This document shows positions 23,609 to 32,817 of a stretch of DNA of 64,000 bases, one piece after another. Source of the DNA: Thalassia testudinum (Eukaryota > Streptophyta > Magnoliopsida > Alismatales > Hydrocharitaceae). How positions within the stretch are numbered: position 1 is the first letter of the stretch; every line of letters starts with the position of its first letter. The stretch lies in NCBI GenBank assembly GCA_037157565.1, contig JAZHRO010000024.1, positions 12,592,501 through 12,656,500 on the forward strand, written 5' to 3'. The notes beneath the pieces are model-generated. The model was given only the letters and a program-made list of their open reading frames with translations, did not search any database and was not told where the DNA came from. Made by a program: the position numbers and the translations under genes.

Positions 23609-26508
23609 TGTTTAGAGGAGCGCGAAGTCGGGTTTAAAATAATTGTGTCGTAGCATAGTTGAAATTGCTTTGAAAACATATAAATTTTTATTAGTCAAAT
23701 GTTAAGTCCGAGGTCGAATACAGGGAGCAAATGAAATTTATTCACTAATCTCAATAGATGTAATTTGAACACTTAAAGTTACTCAAAATCTAATTCAAAA
23801 TATAATGCAGGAGTTTATGAATACTAAAATGTAGCAATAAAAGAGAAATTGAGAAGAAATGGATAAAAAGTGTTTGATTCTTCTTGCTTTCCTTCTCTGC
23901 CTTCTTGGCTTCTCTTCTTTCTCTTTCCCTGACTTAAGCCGAGATGTCTTCTTTGATTTCCTTCTCTGACTTTGGCTCTTTCTACCTTCTCTGCCTTTCT
24001 TTCTCTGGCTTCTGATTTCCTTCTCTCTCTTTGGTTCTTCTCTTTCTTCCTTCTCTGATGTCTCTTTCTTTCTTTGACTTTCTCTACCTTTAGCTTCCTT
24101 CTTCTCCCTTCTCCTCTTTGCTTAGCTTTTCCTCTTTCTTCTTTCTTGCCTTAGCCTTGCCTTCTCTGCCTTTCTTCATCTTCCTTGATTTCTTTCCTTC
24201 AGCTTTTCTTCCTTAGCCTTTTCTTTAGCCACACCTTCTCTTTCTATAGTGCTTCTTCCTTCCTTGTCTTCTTTGGTAGCTCCTTCTTCCTTCTTCTTCA
24301 ACTTCTGCCTCCAAGTCCTTCTTCTTCTTCAGCAGCTACCTCTTCCTTCTCCTTCTTCCTTTCCCTGCACACACGAGAGTGCAAAACCTACCCCTACCCT
24401 CCCCCGCGTACGCTCTCTCTATTTCTCTCTTCGCTCTCCCAGAGCCAGCCAATCGGGTATACGGGTCGAGTTACGTGCGCCTGGGTCCAGGCGCATCGGC
24501 GTGGGTGGTGCGTGAGGAGTGCTGGGTAAACGAGTCAGGCAGCCAGGTCCACGTGAGCGTGGGTCGCGGATGAGGCGAGGGGACCTCACCCTGTGATCTG
24601 AGGCGATAAGCGTAAAACACAAAAACAGTATAAACTACTCACCTGCACTAAAAACTACCGAGGTGGGACTAAAGTCCCACCCACTTCTTCGCACGTGCGC
24701 AGGGAGAACACCTGCCTAATTGCTGCAGCTGTGGTGCTCTCTCAAGGCCGTTCTCTGTTTGGATGCATGCGCGAACTCATTCTACGTCACCTGGATTTGT
24801 TCACCTGGAGCGCAGCAGCCTAGAGCAAGCTTGCGAGCTCCTTCGAGCCTGCGTTAATGGCAATGGGGGCTTGGTTCTGCGATCACTCAATACGGCCTCG
24901 TGGCCTCATTAAACCACACAGGAAGCTTCGCTGTGACACGATGAAGGTGCTGTGGTAGGTGGCTGGCCGCGAGGCGGCCTAGGCGTGCGTGCCTAGGTCG
25001 CTCTGTGGCTGTGAAAGTGGGTTTAGTTGGGGGCCGAGTGTGGAGGTGGTGGCAGTCGATGGAGATGGAGAAGATGCTCAGTGGATGATGGAGGAGGTTA
25101 TGAGGGGTCTGGCGAGGTGGATGGAGGTGTGGAGGTGACGGAGACACCTTGCCGGTGGTCTGCCAGAGATGAGGACGATGGTGGTGGTCTGCGGCATCGA
25201 GGGGTCGAAAGTAGAAATAAAGAGGGGGGAAATAAAGAGAGGAGAGAGGGGAAGAGTTTTAACCTAATTAAGAGACGAAAAAAGGGAGGAGACAGATGGC
25301 TCGTACCTACCGTCGCCGGAGACGAAGGTTCCAGTTGAGGGAGAATGGTGACGACGAAGAGGTATTGGCGCGTGCGTAGGTATGGCGCGACGCGGACGAA
25401 GGAGGCAAAGATGTCCCTGCCACCGGTATTGTGGCAGAGCGACGAGAAGAGAGAGGAGATGTCGTCGGAGCCTACTGGACGCTTGGCCGAAGGAGAAGGG
25501 AAGAAATTAGAGGTTGTTCTCCGGCCAAACCAAGCTAAGAGATGCGGCAAGGACAAGGTGTCCTTTTATAGCTGCTGGCAGAGGTCCGTATGCTTGGAAG
25601 GTAAGCTTCCAAGTGCAAGAATCTCGCTGGAGAAGGAAGGTGCGGATGATATCCATTTCTCTCTAGCATTCGCACGAGAGATTGGGTGCGAATCAAATCT
25701 AGGGATTGTGTTCAGATGATAGAGAATTCCTTAAAGAATCTCCCTTCCAAATCTGGGAGGAGATCTCTGAGGAATCGAGGAGAAATCCTCCTCAAATCCT
25801 CACCGGAGTAGGACTCCTCCGCTGTAATGGTGGAGGAACCTAATTACAAAGAGTGGCAAGGAAGATAGGGGGGCCTGCGCAAAGGTTTTGAAAAGTTAGG
25901 GGTCAAAATGTAATTGGGTGGACTATTTTGCAAAGTAGGTCAAGGTGACCTCCCCTTAGGTCCAAATTAAGGTACAAACCTAATTTGGACCTAACGAATC
26001 CAATGGTGAAGTTGGATTTTAGGTTTGACTACGTTTGGCTGGACATTTTACATAAAAACCTAATTTAGGTCAAATATCTGACTAGGACCCCAATTTAGGT
26101 CAAAATAGGTTTCAAAGGCCAAATTGAAGGTTCTAAACCCTAAGGGATATTTTTCCATGAATTTTAGAGGATTTCGTTGATTTTTATCCTGACCAAAACC
26201 ATGTTGAATTAAGAGGGTATGTTTTAGGGTTACAAGAAGTCATTTAATTCTCAAATTACACACTAACCCTTTTCTGATTGAACCAACCAACTTTTTCTCT
26301 TGTTTAGACTAATTGACCTATGGTTAGCCCCTGAGAAATCCTATTGTTGTAATACAATGATAAAATTACAGTTTTATCCTTTATTTCTTGCTTTTCTCTC
26401 AAGACAGTTATTCCTTGAATTAGGCCCTTCACTTGGTTATGTAGGAGCTTTTGTTTTCTTTTTTAGGTCAAAATGAGTTAGTTAGAGCTCATGATGGTGT
26501 ACCCATCA
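23609..26508 (-). repeat. X2: LTR-like unit, probably the 5' LTR of a minus-strand Athila-like element
   Basis: On the minus strand it starts TGATGGGTACACC at 26508 and has TATAAAAGG at 25562-25570 (minus). A U5-like GCTCCCTGTATTCGACCTCGG lies near 23725, and the unit ends TCTAAACA at 23609-23610, next to a possible PBS. The right 1030 bp match X1. It abuts the truncated element C LTR after two bases, so X2 appears to be inserted in it. The minus strand is purine-rich at 23878-24370. Frames of 60-150 aa inside are unsupported. Confidence 0.5.
23878..24370. repeat. Polypyrimidine low-complexity tract
   Basis: Almost 500 bp of interrupted TTCTCTG, CTTCTTC and TTTCCTTC on the plus strand. It lies within X2, where it would be a purine-rich transcribed leader on the minus strand. 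The Phe/Ser-rich 114-aa frame across it is a composition artefact. Confidence 0.8.
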
Positions 26509-26510
26509 GG

Positions 26511-27393
26511 TGCCATGGAGTTGGACTAGCTAAGCTAAGCTAGTTTATCTAGCTTAGCTAGTAGGGAGTAGGGTTGAAGGCATTTGGAGCTAGGGTTTTG
26601 AGGGTGAAGAGCTGGAGGTAGTCATCTTGAGCTGCACTGGAGCTGGTGGCTGCTGAAGAGAGCTGCAAGGAGCTACCTTAGCTGGCTTAGCTTGTAAGTT
26701 CTTTTCTAGCTGCTAAGCCAAGCTAAAGCAAGCTGGCTTCTACTAAAAGGAGCTAAGGTGAGTTGGGTCTAATGCTCCCGGGGAGGACCTAGCTAGTTGA
26801 GGTAGCTAAGGTAGCTTAGCTCAACTAAGTTGAGCTAAGTTGAGTCCCTGGGAGCTGGACTTGAGCTTCCTAAGCTAAGATAAGGTCAACTTCAGTTGGC
26901 TGAAATTGAGTGGAGCTGGATGTAGCTGGTCCTGAGCTGGGGGGAACTCCAGTCAACTCAGCTAAGCTAGCTAAAGCTCCTAGTGAACTGATGGGAGCTA
27001 AGATGAGCTAGATCTAGCTAAGTTGAGCTGGATCTGAGCTGACTTGAGCTAAGGTGAGCTAAGATGAGCTCTCTTGAGCTACCATTCAGCTGAGATGAGC
27101 TGAATGGAGCTAGGATGAGCTAACCCTAGTTCAAGTAAGCTGGATTCCAGCTATGGTGAGCTAGATCAAGCTAAGTTTCAGCTGGTTTAAGCTTCTCCTT
27201 CACCAGTTGCCTTCCTGAGTGCTATGGTTCTAGGGATCTGACAATCTGTTTATCCCTAACACACAAAAACACATCAAAAACACAATAAAAAATGAAATGC
27301 ATGCCTAACCTAATTAATGCGTAAATGCAACCCAAATCCTAAGAGCTAGGTTTGTTTTAATGCATAAGAATGATGATAAACTAGCGTTTATCA
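26511..27393 (-). repeat. Element C 3' LTR fragment with an AGCT-dense region
   Basis: On the minus strand the LTR starts at 27393 with TGATAAACGCTAGTTTATCA, a near-perfect inverted repeat, beside the PPT GGTAAGCATGGGAGTG. It ends at 26511 without any TATA or U5 motif, so it is probably cut by X2. About 26525-27195 contains roughly 50 AGCT tetramers in about 670 bp (hand count), as degenerate GAGCTAAGNTGA-like units. Confidence 0.65.
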
Positions 27394-28848
27394 CACTCCC
27401 ATGCTTACCTTTTGCTAGTCTCTTAGCAAAACTTTACTTTTTTACAAAATGGAATTTTGAGGAAATCTAATTCTTTCGACTTTTGAGGAGAAAGAGATTA
27501 TGGGGCATATGATGATCCAAACACAGAAGGTACGAAATTTGTTAAGGATAAACATCGGATTTATTTTTAGATCCAAAAATTAGACAAAAACAGGATCAAT
27601 ATATCCTCCAAAAATTCACAGATTAACTCCTTGTTAATTCAGATGACTTGAAATTTTTTTATTTGTAGGATTTTTCTGGCTCTTGAATCTGATTCACAAC
27701 TTGCAATAACCTTTAAAACCTTGTGTCTGTGCTTGTGAAAAGCCAACATTTAAGGACATGTTTTTGGTTTTAAAACCTTTTTTTTTCCTTCCCCATGCTT
27801 ATTTTTATCTTAGTCTTACAACAGATGTGTCGGGATCATCATTTCCGTTACCAATCCACGAGGGGGCTCTGGTGCCAGTACTTCGAGATAGCACTATCCA
27901 TGACACTACCCAGGAGTTCACAACCCCAAAATACAATGCGGTGTAAAGGAGCGCTCCAAGCAAACTCAAGCTCTTGCTTCGACACTATAGGTAGAGCATC
28001 ATCCAAGACACTTGAGCTACAAAAATGCGCTTTAATGCTCCATCTAAAGATATGAAATATAGATATGGAGCAGCGCCGAGGCGATAACATGTTGACATCG
28101 CATCCTCAAAGGAGGCATTTTCCTCCTTCTCGGCAGTGGGAACTCAAACCAATGATCTGCTTCAGACTTTTACTAAGGTCAAACAAGAGGTTTTTTCTAA
28201 TTTTTAGTAGTTTTTAAGTGTTGGCTTGTGTGTGAAATTTGATACAAGAAGTTTTGCACAAAATGCAAGTTTTTGAATCAGAAACTAAGCCAGATACTTT
28301 CCATATTACAAAAAAGGATCAAGTCACCTGAACTATCATGAGTTCAGGTGGAATGTTGGAGAAGGGTATCTGATCTAGTATAAAGAAAGATCCTGAAATT
28401 CTAATAATCAGATCCATATCCTTATCCCTAGTTGTTAAAGATTAAATCCCATTGTACCAAAAGTGAGTTTTCAACCTTAGTCCCGATTTCAAAATTTTCC
28501 TCAAAAAGTTTTCAACATTTTTATTTTTTTGGGTATGCAAGCAGGAAATTAAAATGACTAAAGAAAAATGCATGTTTTTAGGTTTTGAAAATCCTAAATC
28601 GATCGTCAAAATTTTAAAAACACCCCCCCATGCTTATGATATGCAATGTCCTCATGCATTAGGAGGGAAAAAGGATCACCTTTGTGAAGGACGATTGAGT
28701 TTAGGATGGTCAAAACTTAGAAAAAGAAATTAAAAAGGAAAGCAAGAAAAATGATGGATTACCTCCCATCCAGTGCTATCTTTTATGCCATTCAATTGGG
28801 CATGAAGGTATGCACAGAAGACGGGTAATCATGTAAATAGTTGGACAC
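27394..28848 (-). other. Element C 3' untranslated region with two polypurine-like tracts
   Basis: The minus strand carries ATGAGGACATTGCAT followed by ATAAGCATGGGGGGG (28655-28623). The LTR-proximal stem-loop TTTTGCTA/TAGCAAAA is at 27410-27431, followed by the PPT. The distance from the first tract to the LTR is 1230 bp. ACTGGATGGGAGGTAATCC near 28765-28785 corresponds to the TTGGGAGGCACCC motif after pol in A. No gene is seen. Confidence 0.6.
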
Positions 28849-29857
28849 CTAAATGTCTTCAAGAAATGTGTTTTCCTCAAGATCCCTAAAAAGATGATTG
28901 ATAAAGAAATAGGGATCAAAAGTTTTCCTATGTGCTCTGGCTAACTGAGAATCCATGTTACATTGGTTAACAGCCCAGTAAGCCCGATGTTCCAACTCGA
29001 TCGGAAGGTGACAAGCTTTGCCAAAGACCAGGTGATAAGGAGACATGCCTATCGGGGTCTTAAAAGTGGTCCTGTATCCCCAAAGGGCATCATCTAGTCG
29101 TGTGGACCAATCCTTCCGATTAAGTCTCACAGTCTTTTACAGAATATTCTTGATTTGCTATTGGAGACCTCAGTTTGCCCATTTGTTTGCGGGTGATATG
29201 AGGTGGCAATGTGGTGAGTAACCCCGTATTTTCTAAGGCACGGAATTGGGTATGAATAAAGTGACTCCCACCATCACTGATCATGGCCTTCGATATCCCA
29301 AATCGAGAGAAGATGTTTTGCTTAACAAAGTCCATGACAGCCTTATGATCACATCTTCGGGTGGCGACGGCTTCGATCCATTTCGAGGCATAGTCTACTA
29401 GACTAATATGTACTCAAAGCCGTTGGATGGTGGGAAGGGACCCATAAAATCATGCCCCAAACATCGAAGATTTCGACAATCAAAATGGACTGAAGGGGCA
29501 TCATGTCCTTTTCGGTCATAGTCCCTAATGTTTGGTAGCAAGAGTAAGTCTTAGCGAAGCTGTGTGCATCCTCGAATAGGGAAGGCTAGTAAAATCTGGA
29601 CTGTAAAACCTTTGCAACCATTTTCTTCCCCGAAAAGTAGCCACCACAGGCTTGGTCGTGACAAAAGGATAGCACACTTTCGACTTCTTCCACAGGAATA
29701 CACCTCCTAACGAACTAGTGGCACAGAGTCTAAACAGCATGGGATCATCCCAGAAATAGTGTTTGGCTTCAGCCAAGAACTTATCCCGTTGCTGTCTAGA
29801 CCAGCCATGCAGAGTCTGTCCTACCACCAAATAGTTGACGAAGTCTGCATACCAGGG
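28849..29857 (-). pseudogene. pol: Element C integrase
   Basis: Minus-strand pieces: 29869-29525 (PWYADFVNYLV, then FLAEAKHYFWDDP and part of the zinc finger), 29335-29120 (IFSRFGISKAMISDGGSHF with the second catalytic Asp) and 29130-28849 ([28 protein letters not shown]). A frameshift near 29200 corrupts the region of the catalytic Glu (normally TNGQ-E). The C-terminal part after RAHRKTFDP does not resemble integrase, which suggests a deletion into the 3' UTR. The first codons lie directly beside the array TSD. Confidence 0.85.
29853..29857. repeat. Left TSD of the tandem array (CAGGG)
   Basis: CAGGG lies directly before the TGATGTAAAC start of LTR 1. The same five bases occur directly after LTR 5 at 55629-55633. 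The empty site rebuilt from the flanks is in frame for element C pol. Confidence 0.93.
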
Positions 29858-30454
29858 TGATGTAAACACATTTACACTACTTAAAATGTCTATTTATGCA
29901 TGTTCTTAAGCATAGGATTGCATTTCATGATATAAATATTGCATTACATGCATCATCTTGCATTTAGAGTAGTTTGAATAAAATGGAGGTTAATTGTCTC
30001 TTTTTATGTGCTTGGATAGGGCAAATATTTTATCGGGGCCTCGGATCAAAGATCCAACCGTATGGATATGATCAGGGCGACGATTGGAGTTCAACGACTC
30101 CAAGATCGCCCTAATCAGGCATCCGTAGCATCAGATAGAGACCGGGGAACCCTAGAAGATCAAGGGCCAGGATGGTGCAAATCCGAACTTCAGATGGAAA
30201 ATCCGACCGCACGGATGAATTCGGATCGACGATCGCAGCCGAACGACACAAAAATCGAGTCAATCCGACATCCGTGGCACCATCTACAACTTCCAGAAGA
30301 TGGACGGCCAAGATGGCGCCACGTGGCGCCATCCCAGCCGCCCAATCGGCCGCAGGAGTCCTGTGAAGACCGCGCACCGTCTCCTCTCCGCCGTTGGATC
30401 TCGATCCAACGGCTGCGGTCGCTCGCGTTTAAAAACGCCCGCGCGACCATTTCG

Positions 30455-30525
30455 CCCGCGTAGCGCAGCGGCGACGCAGCTGCGGGCGAAGCGGAGGTCG
30501 CGGGTTCGAGCCGCGGTGAGGGGGT
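30455..30525 (+). other. tRNA-like segment with A-box- and B-box-like motifs inside the LTR
   Basis: TAGCGCAGCGGC (30461-30472) resembles the Pol III A box TRGCNNAGYNGG with one mismatch at the end. GGTTCGAGCC (30503-30512) fits the B-box core GGTTCGANNCC except for one base. CGCGG (30499-30503) and CCGCG (30511-30515) form a perfect stem around a GTTCGAG loop. Spacing is that of a tRNA. No full cloverleaf is convincing, so a tRNA- or SINE-derived relic is more likely than a gene. Element E has a diverged counterpart near 525-590 (minus). It recurs in all five LTRs (offsets +6000, +12002, +18004, +24007). Confidence 0.4.
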
Positions 30526-30877
30526 CGAAGGCGCGGGCGAGCGGGCGCGCACGAGCGTCAGATGAAGATCCAACGGCCGCGCGCGCCCGATAGCGCCGAC
30601 GCGCAATTGGACGCTCTGGTGGACGCTCGATCGCACGCGGGCGGGCGCGCTACGCAGCGGGCGCGGACGCGATCTAAGCCGTCCGATCTCGCGATCGGAC
30701 GGCTGAGACGACGCGGACGTGCGTATGCGTTACGCGCGCAGGCCAGCCGAGCGGGCGCGCGTGGGCGCGGCGGCGACGGCGACGGCGGGGCTTTAGCGAC
30801 GGTTTTATCCGTCACTAAAGACCCCTTATTTATTATTTTGAAGATGTAATGTCCATTTTGCCCCCACTCCTTGCAAC

Positions 30878-30886
30878 TATAAAAGG
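30878..30886 (+). promoter_or_regulatory. Core promoter (TATA box) of array LTR 1
   Basis: TATAAAAGG stands after a GC-rich U3 and about 30 bp before a CT-rich stretch, so RNA should start near 30910. The box recurs in the other LTRs at 36878, 42880, 48882 and 54885. Element E has the same context on the minus strand. Confidence 0.7.
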
Positions 30887-31624
30887 AGACCCCCTCCATA
30901 CGAAATTTGCATCCCTTCCTTCTCCTCTCTACCTCTCCAAAGCTCAAGAGAAGCTTGTCCCACTCCCGGGATGCTTCTCGCGAGATAAAGTCCAAATTTT
31001 CGTCCCCCTTCGGAAGTGGATCCCGCGACGACGACGGCGTGCTGCTTCGTTCCCGTTCTTCTGCTTCGTCCTCCTTCGTCCCGCTTCGTTCTCCTTCGTC
31101 CAGGCGTCGTCCCGTCCGGCTCGTCCTCCAAGCGACCGTCGAGGAGGATTTCTCTCTCCCTATTCTTTTTACTGCTTTCTAGTATAGATTTACTGCTTTC
31201 TAGAGTAGTCTATTCGTCCTCCGAGCGATCGTCGAGGAGGACATTTCTCCCTCCATTCTTTTAATGCTTTCTAGAGTAATTGTTTTATGTTTTCTAGTTG
31301 TAACGAAAGAACTCTTTTATGATAAATTCCTTGTCTATTCTACATCTCATTTTGATTTCCATGTACAGTATTCTTTCTCTCTCTCTTACTCCCTCTCTCT
31401 CTTTTATTTGTTGTAGATATTTAGATAGTTTAAATTGAATTTCTTCGTGACAAAATAAAAAGAAACGCGAAGTTTTTAAATCAAACGTTCGCCTCCCTGT
31501 GTTCGACCCGGAATTTTGATTTCGGTATAAATTTTATTTGTTGAACACGAATCCTTCGCTTTCGAACTACAACGACGGGTTTTCCAAAACCAAACACGTT
31601 AGCGTAGATTCTCGTTCAACATTT

Positions 31625-31642
31625 TGGCGCCGTTGCCGGGGA
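31625..31642 (+). other. Primer-binding site, tRNA-Asp (array unit 1)
   Basis: TGGCGCCGTTGCCGGGGA begins three bases after the LTR end. It is complementary over all 18 bases to the 3' end of plant tRNA-Asp, the primer commonly found in Athila-type elements. The same site is at 37625-37642, 43627-43644 and 49629-49646. LTR 5 lacks one because the array ends there. Confidence 0.93.
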
Positions 31643-31786
31643 GGCAACGCTCTTTGATTTCTCTTCGCATTTTGTAACTTACAAATCATTTACCTCACTT
31701 TTTTTTTCCTTTCTTATTGTAATTGCAGGTACTCTTTTGAGACAGGCAAAAGCGGTAGATCGGAGTAAAGTGCTGTGGAAGGTTTT

Positions 31787-32792
31787 GTAAGTTATCCCCC
31801 ACCTCCCACCCATTAGATTTCATTTCATCACATAATAATTCAAACATCAATCAACCTAGGTGTTCTTATAAACTCTAAGGTTAGATTGTTTGTTGTTTGA
31901 CATCCATACTCACTCCAACCCCCACATTAAAAAAGAAAAAATAATAATAATAATAATAAAAAATCTCACAGAGGTACACAACCTCATCTGATTTTCTAAC
32001 TCAACCGGTAAACCAATCTTAGGAGCCGGTACACACATCCAAACACATAATCGAGTAGAAATCAGATTGGGTAATCATTTGTGTGCCTAATTAGGTGGTG
32101 CATCAGGCCAGTTGTTTGAGTTGTTTGGGCCGCACCACTTCAAATAAAATCAACTCATCTAGTAGCTGCCAATTAGGTTCAACTCTTAGGGATCTACCAG
32201 GCACTCCACATTCTTTTTAAACTTTAAAGGAAAATATCTTCACCTGTGCTTGCAAAATCTGGTGTGCCAATGAAACTTGATTGAAAACACTTAAAGTTGA
32301 ATCCTAAAAGCTACTAAGCAAGATTTGAACCTTAAAATTCACCACATCAAAAATAATCTTGCTTGAAAACCACTGGTTGTGCACGCACACACAAAGCAAT
32401 CAATCATTAAGGGCACAACCCATTTAAAGGGCCCATCACATTCCAAAGCACATTCAAACCTAGCCCTAAATAAAACAGAGTAGACGTTGGCCTTAAGGAT
32501 TGGACTCGCTCTTCAGAACTCAGAACGAGATTATTTTCGATTAGTCTGTTTCTACTGTTCAATCTGATGTCTAGCTAGGGGAGCAGAGTCAAACGATCGC
32601 GGCTGGGGGGTACACTAGGAACCGGAGGCGCAAGCCGAAGGAAGAACCTTCTCCCCAGTCCCTCCTTCTAACTGGTTGGATTGAACAGACAGAAGTAGAT
32701 CAAATCGTTCCTTTATCTCAAGACGGGTTTTGAGAGTCTGTAGGTCTGTAGGCTAACCCATTTAAGGACAGGTTTGATTGATTGTATTGCAG
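31787..32792 (+). other. Probable leader intron (array unit 1)
   Basis: A strong donor, GTAAGT, is at 31787. A polypyrimidine-poor but acceptable acceptor, TGTATTGCAG, ends at 32792, 25 bases before the ORF ATG. The 1006 bp between have several stops in all plus frames and contain an AAT microsatellite (about 31936-31962) of different length in each unit. A second acceptor-like TAATTGCAG lies near 31728. Splicing would bring the ATG near the cap. This is a prediction only. Counterparts begin near 37787, 43789 and 49791. Confidence 0.45.
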
Positions 32793-32817
32793 GGCACCTT
32801 TCTTCCTCCCGTGTCTC

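Larger units (their letters stand above)
29858..31621 (+). repeat. Array LTR 1 (the only one with a canonical TG start)
   Basis: It starts TGATGTAAAC and ends TCGTTCAACA. U3 holds a series of inverted repeats: 30075-30111 (GGGCGA/TCGCCC plus TTGGAGT/ACTCCAA), 30312-30333 (perfect 22-bp palindrome centred on CACGTG), 30390-30413 (11-bp arms), 30677-30704 (12-bp arms) and about 30790-30821 (CTTTAGCGACGG/CCGTCACTAAAG). The TATA box is at 30878-30886. U5 has a repeated segment with GTCCTCC...GGAGGA arms (about 31120-31148 and 31216-31244), three TGCTTTCTAG copies and GCCTCCCTGTGTTCGACCC near 31491. Confidence 0.93.

Noticed and set aside
24185..25719. Reading frames within X2 (up to 152 codons)
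   Set aside because: Compositional frames in polypyrimidine or GC-rich LTR sequence on both strands; no homology recognised.
30062..31264. Overlapping 60-148-codon frames on both strands of each array LTR
   Set aside because: They lie in GC-rich U3/R sequence, overlap one another on both strands, are not conserved in copy E and have no domains. They repeat five times only because the LTR does.
32782..32817. Upstream start (TTG at 32782) giving a 609-aa protein
   Set aside because: TTG is not a usual plant start, and the segment overlaps the predicted splice acceptor. The ATG at 32818 is preferred.
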